A stretch of 64,000 nt of DNA, from NCBI RefSeq assembly GCF_002420705.1, contig NZ_DIIM01000020.1, positions 131,816 to 195,815 of the forward strand, read 5' to 3'. How positions within the stretch are numbered: the first letter of the stretch is position 1; each line of letters starts with the position of its first letter. The DNA is from Sphingobacterium sp. UBA5670. Lineage in GTDB: Bacteria; Bacteroidota; Bacteroidia; Sphingobacteriales; Sphingobacteriaceae. The notes under the pieces were generated by a model that saw only the letters and a list, made by a program, of their open reading frames with translations, did not search any database and was not told the DNA's origin. Below are positions 38,701 to 46,879 of this stretch, one piece after another. The position numbers and the translations under genes were made by a program.

Positions 38701-38811
38701 AACCGGATCGTCGGCATTATTTCACACGTTGAAGAGCTCAAAGAACGTATTCCGGTATCACTTTCGATCGAAAAGGACGAAGAGCATGGCAGCCAAATTT
38801 TTAGCAATTAA
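35773..38811 (+). CDS. sbcC: Exonuclease subunit SbcC, Rad50-like ATPase
   Basis: This 1012-residue SMC-like ATPase has a Walker A (GAVGSGKS, 35-42) at the N-terminus and the signature LSGGQ and Walker B FFFIDEGFG near the C-terminus. Two long coiled coils rich in Gln, Glu and Lys lie between. At the tip is the zinc hook CPLC (C501 and C504) where two molecules join. It clamps DNA for SbcD. Confidence 0.97.
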   Translation: MIPLKLILEGIYSYQDRQTIDFAALSEGGLFGIFGAVGSGKSSILEAITYALFGETERLNARDKRAYNMMNLKSNRSYIELDFINFEDRTFRITREFKRNSKNFDDVKSPTVVLYELINEQWIPLESSNTQHIIGLSYENFKRTIIIPQGQFKEFIELGAKERTDMMKEIFQLHRFDLQDKVSNLYKKNQSELDHLNGQLIGFEDVTAEHIETTETNLHAALASFATIESVHKLHHEKFLNLKKLKEDFLELHKMRSAFAQLLEQKTEKENLRIALNKFEEAQTNFSHPLRSKEKLEQEGVTEEKKLEIEKIRQAEIQQLLQELSAGLNQLKPQYERLPQLRIQELDLELIGQLITFSNEIKSLQERAQKGRNVVQETKEQQLHYKAKIQENETQIAALKLSKPSAHELMELGQWYTKQQGIAQQESDLNRQHIDLAKNISQLKQDLYAVHPDPEKFQSAHRTEMGELEQMLQTLQDEKSHLLLQQRLTHYAENLKEGSPCPLCGALEHPAINQGQDISQEIIANEKRIAETNDTLRYKQDQKFQVEKLLLRLQSLTEQQHDLNTKIEHNASSKIEHLNQFIWSGYSSTDESSYSSKKQELSKIEGQIIMMEQQLATDQAALATIDEKLDKYNKALHQFERDEASKQAQINQNKGNLKELNWSDYITQEAESVNREYTALKKSNLEIERDYSALTERFNKLNSQFAAQNSLVQTIAERLETIKREQLEVDSTIQQLLAGSSFGTLAEIRQILAENLSIQQIRQQLEQFQIQFETVKAQIGQLEKKLADQVHDENIYTEQEKVLEESSQQLKESTENVARLRQELNQLQLAYAKKENLLQQQVKLNLRNENLKQLYNLFKGAGFVQYVSSIYLRQLCDHANIRFHRMTRNQLSLQINDNNEFEIIDYLNEGKSRSVKTLSGGQAFQVSLSLALALAESVQSNTRAAKNFFFIDEGFGTQDITSVNIVFETLLDLHKENRIVGIISHVEELKERIPVSLSIEKDEEHGSQIFSN

Positions 38812-38833
38812 ATCCAATTTATTTTGTATATTA

Positions 38834-38872
38834 GTTATAGCGGTCTAACTCACTTGGTGTGACCGCTATAAC
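38834..38872. terminator. 12-bp inverted repeat after sbcC
   Basis: GTTATAGCGGTC pairs exactly with GACCGCTATAAC around a 15-base loop, 22 bases after the sbcC stop. The following sequence is A-rich rather than T-rich, so it may be a weak terminator or an mRNA-stabilizing end. Confidence 0.5.
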
Positions 38873-38889
38873 CAATAAAATAAAAGATT

Positions 38890-39087
38890 ATGGGCTTATT
38901 TTCAAACCATAAAAAAGGAAAAGGGTCTCATCCTTTTTTTCACAAGGGGGCCAAAACAACGGGCCATGCAAACACATCAGATCGCGGATCCGATTCTGTA
39001 AGGACAGCGCAATCTATGCTTTTTGTCAAACAGTACGATATCCTAAGTATTTTCAAGGAGATTCTCATGCCACAGAACCAAAACTAA
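38890..39087 (+). CDS. Possible small protein of 65 residues
   Basis: A short open frame begins MGLFSNHKKGKGSHPFFHKG and is rich in Lys, His and Gly in its first half. It is the only plausible coding stretch between sbcC and the AI-2E permease gene. No family is recognised, and no promoter box is seen. It may not be expressed. Confidence 0.35.
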   Translation: MGLFSNHKKGKGSHPFFHKGAKTTGHANTSDRGSDSVRTAQSMLFVKQYDILSIFKEILMPQNQN

Positions 39088-39436
39088 AATTTAGTTAAAA
39101 TGCTTATCTTTCCATGCTAAAGTGAGGAAATGGTTTGAAGCAGCTAATTTTTAGTCCATTTATTCGTATTGATAAAAACGGCTCATCGTAACCATACATG
39201 CTGACCCTGCAATTGACTTTTTCCGCCATACAGCACGCTTTGTCCCTACGTCAAGCTAGGTTACCTGGGATTGAGCAGATACATAAGCAATTAATAACTA
39301 TCTCATCGAAACCGGCATAAGGTTAGAAAAAGAAATTTAAAAAATCATTGAAATTATAAAAAAGGAAGTTTAATTTAACATTATAAAACTTTTCCAAAAA
39401 AATATTGTCATACGGTAAATAATAATCCATAGACAG
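39088..39436. other. Intergenic region with no recognisable gene
   Basis: About 365 bases before the permease gene contain no convincing reading frame, RNA gene or repeat. The right end is strongly AT-rich. Confidence 0.5.
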
Positions 39437-39444
39437 TACATTTG
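39437..39444 (+). promoter_or_regulatory. -7 box of the AI-2E family permease gene
   Basis: TACATTTG matches TAnnTTTG exactly and lies only eight bases before the ATG at 39453. Transcription would begin at or next to the start codon, giving a leaderless or nearly leaderless mRNA. Confidence 0.5.
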
Positions 39445-39452
39445 TCAGCTAT

Positions 39453-40547
39453 ATGAAGTATAAACAAATCAACAACAATTCCATCAATCAAATCATGCTT
39501 ATCGTCATTATTCTGGCGATCTGTATATTGATTTTTACGAGCTTATTTTATTATCTACCGGGTTTTCTTGGCGCCATTACACTGTATGTTCTTTTTAGAA
39601 AAGTCAACTGGAAACTGACAGAAGAAAAAAAATGGAATAAATCTTTTACAAGTATTCTATTGATATTGCTGACAATCATATTCCTGGTAGGTCCGCTCTA
39701 CCTGTTAATCAACTACATGGTGCCGCAGGTCACAGAGGTTATCAGCAACAAAGATGAACTTGTGCAAAAGTTCGACTCGATCAAAACCTATTTCAAGGAC
39801 AGCCCCTATCTGAGCAATATAGATCTTTCAGATACCGCGTTAATGGACACCCTTCAAAAAGCGGCTAAATTTATACCCAGCATTCTGAATTCCGTTGCTG
39901 AAGTCGGTGTCAATATACTTGTTGCCTTATTTGTTTTATATTTTATGCTAGTAAGCAGCAAAAAATTGGAGCAGACCATTTATCAGGCAATCCCTTTCAC
40001 CAAAACAAGCAAAACCGAGTTATGGAAAGAGTTTGATATGATGGTGAAATCCAATGCAATCGGTATCCCTATCTTAGCGATGTGCCAAGGTGTCGTAGCG
40101 GGCCTGGGTTATTGGTTCTTTGGGCTGGAAAATCCTATCTTTCTGGGTATACTCACTGCAGTTTCTACTATAATCCCTATTCTGGGGACCATGGTTGTGT
40201 ATCTACCAGCAGCTCTTTTTCTTCTTGCCAATGGACAATCTGGCAATGCAATAGGTCTTGCCCTGTATGGTATCATTATCATTGGAAGCATTGATAATGT
40301 GCTACGTTTTACCATATTAAAAAGACTGGGCGACGTACACCCCCTGATCACTGTATTTGGGGTATTGCTTGGGTTAAATTTATTTGGAATGCTTGGATTA
40401 ATATTCGGTCCACTAATCCTATCTTGTGTCGGTGTACTCTTGAAAGTATACAGCATTGAATTTGGAAGAAGCACGCCTGAAATCATTCAATCTACATCTT
40501 TAACCAATCCCAACTCGCCGCATGATACACCGGACATCATTGAATAA
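39453..40547 (+). CDS. AI-2E family transporter (PerM/YdiK-like)
   Basis: This 364-residue inner-membrane protein has about seven or eight hydrophobic segments. A large extracytoplasmic region lies between the third and fourth segments (about 105-150). The family motif is seen in the segment LLGLNLFGMLGLIFGPLILS near the C-terminus. Members have been linked to autoinducer-2 export or sodium-proton exchange. The substrate here is unknown. Confidence 0.9.
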   Translation: MKYKQINNNSINQIMLIVIILAICILIFTSLFYYLPGFLGAITLYVLFRKVNWKLTEEKKWNKSFTSILLILLTIIFLVGPLYLLINYMVPQVTEVISNKDELVQKFDSIKTYFKDSPYLSNIDLSDTALMDTLQKAAKFIPSILNSVAEVGVNILVALFVLYFMLVSSKKLEQTIYQAIPFTKTSKTELWKEFDMMVKSNAIGIPILAMCQGVVAGLGYWFFGLENPIFLGILTAVSTIIPILGTMVVYLPAALFLLANGQSGNAIGLALYGIIIIGSIDNVLRFTILKRLGDVHPLITVFGVLLGLNLFGMLGLIFGPLILSCVGVLLKVYSIEFGRSTPEIIQSTSLTNPNSPHDTPDIIE

Positions 40548-40759
40548 GAGTACTCCAGCGATTCAGACTGAAATGAACGGAATATCCAGTAAACTGTCAT
40601 AAATGAGATTGAAAGGTTGATAATCCCTTTTTTTTCCTAGTTTTGGTCATTAATTCAATAGGTTCTTCCATACTTTCTACGCAAAGTGCGACCAATCTAT
40701 CGAGCATAAACATTAAAACGATAAAATCATTAAAACTGATTTAAAAGCAAACGTAGTCT

Positions 40760-41365
40760 ATGAATAAAAAAATAATTTTAGGGGTATCAGCGATATTGAC
40801 TGCAGGAATCCTTTACTCATGCGACAATAACAGTAAACCGAAAACAGATAATACGGCAACTACCAGCCAGGAAGCCAGCCCTGAAAATCATGACCATGCC
40901 GGCCATGACCATAGTCAAGCTGCACCCACACAATCTTCAGAGCCAGCAGCTATCCTTCCTAATTTCACATTTTATCAGCTTCGCTCGGGCATCCGTATTA
41001 CACAGGAAAACCTTGCGAAGGATAAGAATACTGTTTTTATTCTATTTGACCCAGGCTGCAGTCACTGTCAGCATGAAGCTACCGAGCTTGAAAAAAATAT
41101 CGATCGCTTGAAAGACGTCAACATCTATTATATTTCTATGAATGATCCGGCATTAGTATTGGGCTTTTTTGACACATTTGCACCTAAATTGTCCAAAGCA
41201 TCCAACGTCGAGGTATTAATCGATAAGGATCAGACATTTATTCAAACGATCCATGTGCCGTCACAATTTCCAGCAAATTATGTCTATGGCGCTGATGGAA
41301 AGTTGAAAGCACATTGGGAAGGTGAAAAAAACATTAACGAAGCAATCAGCCAAATTCATAAATAA
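40760..41365 (+). CDS. His-rich thioredoxin-fold lipoprotein (redoxin/TlpA-like)
   Basis: This 201-residue predicted lipoprotein has a lipobox with Cys21 (ILYSC), a low-complexity linker with a metal-binding-looking cluster HDHAGHDH (44-51), and a thioredoxin-like domain (about 65-200) whose active site is CSHC (C100, C103). It would act as a periplasmic thiol-disulfide enzyme. The His cluster may bind copper, zinc or nickel; this is inference. Six bases separate it from the GAPDH gene, so the two may be co-transcribed despite different compartments. Confidence 0.82.
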   Translation: MNKKIILGVSAILTAGILYSCDNNSKPKTDNTATTSQEASPENHDHAGHDHSQAAPTQSSEPAAILPNFTFYQLRSGIRITQENLAKDKNTVFILFDPGCSHCQHEATELEKNIDRLKDVNIYYISMNDPALVLGFFDTFAPKLSKASNVEVLIDKDQTFIQTIHVPSQFPANYVYGADGKLKAHWEGEKNINEAISQIHK

Positions 41366-41371
41366 TCTGAA

Positions 41372-42379
41372 ATGCTAAACATAGCAATCAATGGATTCGG
41401 ACGTATCGGCAGAAATACCTTGCGTAATATTTTTCTGCGGGGGGCTACCGATGAACTGCAGGTCATTGCCATCAATGATCTCACTGACACCAAGACTTTG
41501 GCCCATCTTTTTAAATATGATTCTGTACACGGTCCTTTTCCGGGCACCGTAACACATGATGACACACATATTATTGTCAACGGCAATTCGATTCTGGTCA
41601 CTAATAAACAAGATCCTGCAGCATTACCGTGGCGGGACCTGGCTATTGATGTTGTCATTGAATCCACGGGATATTTTACCAGTCGTGCCAAGGCTGCTTT
41701 GCATTTAGAAGCTGGTGCAAAAAAGGTGATCATCTCCGCACCTGCACAAGATAAAGATATACCTACTGTTGTGTTAGGCATTAATGACAGCACAATTGAT
41801 CTTGCGGCTTCCATCCTATCCAATGCATCCTGTACGACAAACAATGTCGCTCCACTGGTTAAGATATTGGATGAAAATTGGGGTATCAAAGATGGGTATA
41901 TTACAACGGTACACTCCATGACGGGTGATCAAAATCTTCACGACGCCCCACATAAAGACTTAAGGAGAGCTCGGGCAGCGTCTTCATCCATTATCCCGAC
42001 CACTACAGGTGCCGCTAAAGCGATTACCAATGTTTTTCCGCATCTACAGAATAAACTTGGAGGAGCAGGTATACGTGTACCCGTACTCAATGGCTCATTG
42101 ACGGACTTTACCTGCACCCTTGAAAAAGGGACTACGGTAGAAGAAATCAACAAGGCCTTTAAATGGGCTGCCGAAAATGAATTAAAAGAAGTACTTTTTT
42201 ATACAGAAGATCCGATCGTTTCTGTCGATATTATTAACAACCCCTATTCATGCGTATTTGATGCTCAGCTTACATCCATTGTAGGCGGATTGGTTAAAGT
42301 GGTTGGCTGGTATGATAACGAATTTGGTTATTCCAATCGGCTGGTAGACCTACTGATCAAGATCGATAGGCTCGTATAA
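41372..42379 (+). CDS. gap: Glyceraldehyde-3-phosphate dehydrogenase, type I
   Basis: This 335-residue cytoplasmic glycolytic enzyme oxidises glyceraldehyde 3-phosphate to 1,3-bisphosphoglycerate. The NAD-binding GFGRIGRNTLR is at 8-18. The catalytic Cys lies in SNASCTTNNVAP (near 153), and the paired His in TTVHSMTGDQ. The C-terminal WYDNEFGYSNRLVDL is the family signature. It closes a two-gene unit and has a very strong terminator. Confidence 0.97.
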   Translation: MLNIAINGFGRIGRNTLRNIFLRGATDELQVIAINDLTDTKTLAHLFKYDSVHGPFPGTVTHDDTHIIVNGNSILVTNKQDPAALPWRDLAIDVVIESTGYFTSRAKAALHLEAGAKKVIISAPAQDKDIPTVVLGINDSTIDLAASILSNASCTTNNVAPLVKILDENWGIKDGYITTVHSMTGDQNLHDAPHKDLRRARAASSSIIPTTTGAAKAITNVFPHLQNKLGGAGIRVPVLNGSLTDFTCTLEKGTTVEEINKAFKWAAENELKEVLFYTEDPIVSVDIINNPYSCVFDAQLTSIVGGLVKVVGWYDNEFGYSNRLVDLLIKIDRLV

Positions 42380-42421
42380 TTTAGCTGAACCAGTGGCATC
42401 ATACAACAGCTACTGACATAT

Positions 42422-42468
42422 AAAAAAAAGCGTCCTTGTCAGCTAATTCTGACAAGGACGCTTTTTTT
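42422..42468 (+). terminator. Intrinsic terminator of gap
   Basis: A 14-bp perfect stem (AGCGTCCTTGTCAG with CTGACAAGGACGCT) surrounds a six-base loop and is followed by seven T. The A-run on the left lets it work in both directions. Confidence 0.93.
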
Positions 42469-42719
42469 CGGTATCTTTTTCCTTTATTAGCAATAGACCC
42501 TAAGGCGAATAAAGTATAGCTAAAACACGAAAGAAGTACTTATCCCCTTTTTTAATATCCATCTATGTCAACTGGGGCATCGCCGTTTATTCTGAATTGT
42601 TAAAAGCTCATATCAACAAGTCTACTGCCTAGGTTCACTGCTAGGCGTATGCCTTGTTGCTAAGGTAACAGTACCGCAGTAGTACCTTATCCGTGCCGAA
42701 GTGGTAGGAAAGCAAGGGC
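42469..42719. other. Intergenic region with no recognisable gene
   Basis: About 250 bases between the gap terminator and the tandem repeat hold no convincing gene. A short GC-richer patch (about 42635-42715) contains small repeated words such as TAGTACC and CTAGG but no clear hairpin. Confidence 0.45.
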
Positions 42720-42759
42720 GTTGAAGGGACTTGAGGGGAGTTGAAGGGACTTGAGGGGA
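42720..42759. repeat. Perfect tandem duplication of a 20-base unit
   Basis: Two identical 20-base copies (42720-42739 and 42740-42759) end two bases before the stop codon of the TIGR02757 gene. Each copy is itself two similar 10-mers (GTTGAAGGGA and CTTGAGGGGA), so the array looks like four decamers. One strand is purine-rich. Confidence 0.9.
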
Positions 42760-42761
42760 CA

Positions 42762-43541
42762 TTAGAGTTCTCTTTCTACGCCTAAGCCAAAAAGTGCAAA
42801 GTCATACTTTACCGGGTCATTGGAATCTAGTAACCGTAGATTAGCGGTTAACTCCTGTGCTGTTTTCCAATTCACCTTGTCGAGCGTAATCAAACCCAAT
42901 TTACGTGCCACACGCTCCACATGAACATCACATGGACAGATCAGGTCTTTTGGCGACAGGCGATTCCAGACACCAAAGTCTACACCTTTTGTATCTTTTC
43001 TGACCATCCAGCGCAAAAACATATTGATCCGCTTGACGGTAGATTTCTGTGCTGGGCTACTGATGTGCTTACGTGTACGAACAGGGTAGTCAGGCAATGA
43101 AAAGAAATATGTTTTAAAGGCATTAAGTGCCATTTCCAGATCAATCTCTTTGCTAGCCTCCTGCCCCATTAGAAACGCGTCTTCCAACGACTCAAAATGC
43201 TGATAATGCTGTTTAAAAAAAGACACAAAATAAAGTATATCAGTATCATTGAAGGTTCGATGCTTAAATCCCAATAAACTCTTTAAGTCATGCTCCTGGT
43301 GGTTCATGATATATTCATAGGGTGCGCCATCCATTCGCGTTATGAGCTCGTTGCATTTATTGATAATGGTCTTTCTTTGTCCCCAGGCCATAATAGAGGC
43401 CAGGAAACCCATGATTTCAATATCCTGCTTTGCAGAAAATTGATGCGGTATCGATATGGGATCATTTGGGATAAAACCCGGTTGATTATATTCATCAACT
43501 TTTTTATCCAAGAAATCTTTCAAATCAAAATCAACTGCCAT
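42762..43541 (-). CDS. TIGR02757 family protein
   Basis: This 259-residue conserved protein is found across Bacteroidota and spirochetes. It shows the family landmarks SIPHQFSAKQDIEIMGFLAS, MAWGQRKTIIN and LICPCDVHVERVARKLGLI. The helical fold and the CPCDVH segment resemble HhH-GPD DNA glycosylases, so a DNA repair role has been suspected, but none is established. It starts eight bases after pyrD on the same strand. Confidence 0.88.
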   Translation of the reverse strand: MAVDFDLKDFLDKKVDEYNQPGFIPNDPISIPHQFSAKQDIEIMGFLASIMAWGQRKTIINKCNELITRMDGAPYEYIMNHQEHDLKSLLGFKHRTFNDTDILYFVSFFKQHYQHFESLEDAFLMGQEASKEIDLEMALNAFKTYFFSLPDYPVRTRKHISSPAQKSTVKRINMFLRWMVRKDTKGVDFGVWNRLSPKDLICPCDVHVERVARKLGLITLDKVNWKTAQELTANLRLLDSNDPVKYDFALFGLGVEREL

Positions 43542-43549
43542 TGTAATCC

Positions 43550-44584
43550 TTATCTTCCTGTCTGCAGTATACCCTTACAAATCTTAGCAATCAAGCCTGG
43601 TCCTTCGTAGATAAAACCTGTATAAACCTGTACTAGACTAGCCCCTGCATCTAACTTCTCAATAGCATCTTTGGCCGAATGGATCCCGCCTACTCCGATT
43701 ATCGGAAATGCCTTATTGGACTTTTCACTTAGATAGCGAATAACTTCTGTTGAACGCTTGGTTAAAGGACGTCCACTTACTCCACCCGCTTCTTGCGTCA
43801 GTGCTGGCTGACTTTTTAATCCCGCTCTGGAAATGGTCGTATTTGTCGCAATGACACCTGCGATCTGTGTTTCCATAACGATTTCAACAATATCATCCAG
43901 CTGACTATCTGTCAAATCAGGCGCTATTTTAAGCAAGATCGGCTTCGGCGCCGCTTTCTCAACATTCAGACGCTGTAAAGTGTTCAGTATATGTTTTAGC
44001 GGTTCCTTTTCCTGTAAATCCCGTAATCCAGGAGTATTTGGAGAACTCACATTAACAACAAAATAATCTACGTAATCAAACAAGGCATTGAAGCAATAAA
44101 TGTAATCATTGACGGCTTCTTCGTTGGGTGTGATCTTATTCTTGCCAATATTGCCTCCTATCAATAAACCTTTTCGATCCTTCAAATTTTTCAATCTCGT
44201 CGCAGCAACATCTGCGCCTTGATTATTAAAACCCATTCTATTGATCAAAGCTTCATCGGGGACAAGCCGAAACATCCTGGGCTTATCATTTCCCGGCTGA
44301 GGCTTGGGAGTCACGGTTCCAATTTCGATAAAACCAAAGCCCAAATTAGTCATATCTGCAATATATTCCGCGTTTTTATCAAAGCCAGCAGCTAGGCCTA
44401 CCGGATTTTTGAACTTTAATCCAAAAACCTCGCGTTCCAAACGTGGATCTTCCACGGTAAAAAAAGCGTTCAATAATTGCTTGGCACCCCAAATTTTTGA
44501 GAAGACATTCAATCCGCCGGTCACTTTATGGTGTGCCGTCTCCGGATTCATTGTAAAGAATATAGGTTTGACTAATTTATACAT
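43550..44584 (-). CDS. pyrD: Dihydroorotate dehydrogenase, quinone-dependent
   Basis: This 344-residue class 2 enzyme oxidises dihydroorotate to orotate in pyrimidine synthesis and passes electrons to the quinone pool at the inner membrane. The N-terminal helices (YKLVKPIFFTMNPETAHH) are the membrane/quinone tunnel of class 2. The catalytic Ser is in NVSSPNTPGLR. FMN-binding segments include GVGGIHSAKDA. I start it at 44584, since the only good promoter box (44590-44597) lies downstream of the alternative ATG at 44620. Confidence 0.95.
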   Translation of the reverse strand: MYKLVKPIFFTMNPETAHHKVTGGLNVFSKIWGAKQLLNAFFTVEDPRLEREVFGLKFKNPVGLAAGFDKNAEYIADMTNLGFGFIEIGTVTPKPQPGNDKPRMFRLVPDEALINRMGFNNQGADVAATRLKNLKDRKGLLIGGNIGKNKITPNEEAVNDYIYCFNALFDYVDYFVVNVSSPNTPGLRDLQEKEPLKHILNTLQRLNVEKAAPKPILLKIAPDLTDSQLDDIVEIVMETQIAGVIATNTTISRAGLKSQPALTQEAGGVSGRPLTKRSTEVIRYLSEKSNKAFPIIGVGGIHSAKDAIEKLDAGASLVQVYTGFIYEGPGLIAKICKGILQTGR

Positions 44585-44589
44585 AATCG

Positions 44590-44597
44590 CAAAGTTA
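44590..44597 (-). promoter_or_regulatory. -7 box of pyrD
   Basis: TAACTTTG on the - strand is an exact TAnnTTTG match only six bases before the ATG at 44584, implying a leaderless mRNA and deciding the start codon. Confidence 0.55.
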
Positions 44598-44620
44598 CTC
44601 AAAGAAGAAGAAATATTCAT

Positions 44621-44636
44621 TACTTTTGTACTTTTG
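44621..44636 (+). promoter_or_regulatory. Tandem -7 boxes of the ABC-F gene
   Basis: TACTTTTG occurs twice head to tail (44621-44628 and 44629-44636), each an exact TAnnTTTG match. The start codon at 44645 follows after eight bases, so either box gives a leader of at most about 10 bases. Confidence 0.55.
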
Positions 44637-44644
44637 CAGTTGAA

Positions 44645-46564
44645 ATGATATCAATAAATAATTTAACATTTGAAATAGGATCTCGCGCCTTATATGACGA
44701 AGCGAACTGGCACATCAAGCCGGGTGATAAAGTTGGCTTAATCGGTGCCAATGGTACAGGTAAATCGACTTTACTTCGACTTATTGTCGGTCAATACACG
44801 CCCACATCAGGAACGATTTCCATGGCGAAGGACCTTAAGATTGGTTATTTAAACCAGGACTTACTGTCTTACCATTCAGACAAAAGCATTCTGCATGTTG
44901 CGATGGAAGCTTTTGAACGCCAAAATCAGTTACATGCCGAAATCGAGGATTTACTCCATAAACTAGAAACCGATTATTCAGATGACATCCTGAATAAACT
45001 AAGTGATAAACAAGTAGAATTCGAAGCCCTTGATGGTTATAATATCGAATTTAAGGCCCATGAAATCCTTGCTGGTCTAGGCTTTTCGGAAGAAGAACAG
45101 AAAAGACCACTGGCGACTTTCTCTGGAGGCTGGCGTATGCGGGTCATGCTTGCCCGAATCTTATTGCAGACTCCAGATATTCTATTGCTGGATGAGCCTA
45201 CCAACCACATGGACTTACCTTCTATCAAATGGCTTGAAAACTATTTACAAGCCTTTGATGGTGCCATTGTTATTGTTTCCCACGATCGATATTTCCTCGA
45301 CCGCATCATCAAGAAAACAGTAGAATCGCGTAAAGGGAAATTAACGCTTTACGCAGGTAATTACAGTTTCTATCTTGAAGAGAAGGAGCTTAGAAATGAA
45401 TTGCAAGCCAATCAGTTTAAAAACCAGCAAGCGAAGATAAAACAGGAAGAACGTTTAATTGAGCGTTTTCGCGCGAAGGCCTCCAAAGCAAAAATGGCTC
45501 AATCACGGATCAAGGCCCTGGATCGCCTGGAAAGAATAGACGATGTGGATGATGACAATCCTACGGTAAACTTTAGTTTCAAATTTTCAAAACCTTCCGG
45601 CCGCCATGTTGTGACCCTGGAAAATATCTCCAAGTCCTACCCCAACCTGGAAATCCTAAAAAATACCTCGGCAATTATAGAAAAAGGCGATAAAATTGCC
45701 TTAATCGGTGCCAATGGTAAAGGTAAATCTACCCTCCTACGCATTGTAGCAACGGCAGACAACGAGTTTGAAGGGAAAGCTGAACAGGGGCACAATGTTT
45801 CGCAAACATTTTTTGCACAGCATCAGCTCGAGGCACTGCACTTGGAAAATTCTATCCTTGCGGAGTTACAGGCTTTTGCACCAAAACATACAGAGACCGA
45901 GCTACGCTCCATTCTTGGATGTTTTCTATTCACAGGTGACGATGCATTCAAAAAGATCAAAGTCCTTTCCGGTGGGGAGAAATCACGTGTAGCTCTCGCG
46001 AAAGCATTAACAGCGGATGCCAACTTTCTTGCACTCGATGAGCCGACCAACCACCTGGATATGCAGTCTGTTAACATTTTGATCCAAGCCTTACAGCAAT
46101 ACGAAGGCACATTCATCGTTGTATCCCACGACCGTTATTTCTTGGACAATGTAGCCAACAAAATATGGTACATTGAAGATAAACAGATCAAAGAATACCC
46201 TGGCACTTATCAGGAGTATGAAGAATGGGCTGCAAAACGCGTCGTTAAAACGGAAGTAAAAACGGACAAGAAAGTCAAGGAAGAGCCCAAAGTAAAGAAA
46301 GAAAAGCAACCACTTACCGAGGATAAAACGCGTTTGCTGAGCAAAAAAAATAAGGAGCTAACTTCTTTTGAACAAAAGATCGAAGAGCAGGAAATTTTGG
46401 TTAAAAACCTGGAGGCTAAACTTGCCGACGAAGCGGTGTACTCGGATGCGACTAAGTTACAGGAAACTACGCGTTCTTACAACTCCGCAAAGGCGCTGTT
46501 AACGCAATTCCAGGAGAGCTGGGAACAGTTGGCAGAAGAAATTATGGAATTGGAAAACAATTAA
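44645..46564 (+). CDS. ABC-F family ATP-binding protein
   Basis: This 639-residue soluble protein has two ABC ATPase domains and no membrane segments. Walker A motifs are GANGTGKST (about 33-41) and GANGKGKST (about 357-365). The signatures are FSGGW and LSGGEKSRVALAKAL. The interdomain linker (about 240-310) is charged, and a Lys/Glu-rich tail ends in a coiled coil (about 560-639), as in Uup. ABC-F proteins bind ribosomes and relieve stalled translation. Which subfamily function applies cannot be told from sequence alone. Confidence 0.93.
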   Translation: MISINNLTFEIGSRALYDEANWHIKPGDKVGLIGANGTGKSTLLRLIVGQYTPTSGTISMAKDLKIGYLNQDLLSYHSDKSILHVAMEAFERQNQLHAEIEDLLHKLETDYSDDILNKLSDKQVEFEALDGYNIEFKAHEILAGLGFSEEEQKRPLATFSGGWRMRVMLARILLQTPDILLLDEPTNHMDLPSIKWLENYLQAFDGAIVIVSHDRYFLDRIIKKTVESRKGKLTLYAGNYSFYLEEKELRNELQANQFKNQQAKIKQEERLIERFRAKASKAKMAQSRIKALDRLERIDDVDDDNPTVNFSFKFSKPSGRHVVTLENISKSYPNLEILKNTSAIIEKGDKIALIGANGKGKSTLLRIVATADNEFEGKAEQGHNVSQTFFAQHQLEALHLENSILAELQAFAPKHTETELRSILGCFLFTGDDAFKKIKVLSGGEKSRVALAKALTADANFLALDEPTNHLDMQSVNILIQALQQYEGTFIVVSHDRYFLDNVANKIWYIEDKQIKEYPGTYQEYEEWAAKRVVKTEVKTDKKVKEEPKVKKEKQPLTEDKTRLLSKKNKELTSFEQKIEEQEILVKNLEAKLADEAVYSDATKLQETTRSYNSAKALLTQFQESWEQLAEEIMELENN

Positions 46565-46622
46565 TTTTTTTGGCTTAAAATCAGCTTATTAACCATTTAA
46601 GCGTGATTTTAAGCCAAAATTA

Positions 46623-46654
46623 TTTGCAGAAATAGGATTAAAGCCCTACTTTTG
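46623..46654 (+). promoter_or_regulatory. Promoter of tRNA-Lys
   Basis: TTTG (46623-46626), a 20-base spacer and TACTTTTG (46647-46654) match both halves of the Bacteroidota promoter consensus. It lies 42 bases before the tRNA. Confidence 0.75.
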
Positions 46655-46695
46655 CATCACTTCAAACAAGGAACGGTAGTTCAAAAAAGAAGTAT

Positions 46696-46768
46696 GATTC
46701 CGTAGCTCAGCTGGTAGAGCAATACACTTTTAATGTATGGGTCCTGGGTTCGAATCCCAGCGGGATCA
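46696..46768 (+). tRNA. tRNA-Lys (anticodon UUU)
   Basis: A 73-base cloverleaf is complete. The acceptor stem GATTCCG pairs with CGGGATC (one G-U type pair), the D-arm is GCTC/GAGC, the anticodon stem ATACA/TGTAT holds the loop CTTTTAA with anticodon TTT, and the T-arm CTGGG/CCCAG carries TTCGAAT. CCA is not encoded. The gene is intact and sits directly before an integrase gene, so it is the likely attachment site of the mobile element to its right. Confidence 0.97.
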
Positions 46769-46769
46769 C

Positions 46770-46797
46770 AAAGGCACACTTAGGTGTGCCTTTTTTA
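46770..46797 (+). terminator. Intrinsic terminator of tRNA-Lys
   Basis: AAGGCACAC pairs with GTGTGCCTT around a short loop and runs into TTTTTT, directly after the tRNA. Confidence 0.88.
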
Positions 46798-46879
46798 GTT
46801 TATTCTATATCTAAACTCCCTCAAAGTACTAATTTAAAGGTTATTTAAATTCATCATAATCCATTTCATATGGTGGCCA

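Noticed and set aside
40890..41111. Alternative reading frame over the His-rich lipoprotein
   Set aside because: It lies wholly inside the well-supported redoxin gene in another frame and shows no family features.
44585..44620. Longer pyrD start at 44620
   Set aside because: The -7 box at 44590-44597 lies downstream of that ATG, and the extra 12 residues are not part of the class 2 enzyme N-terminus.
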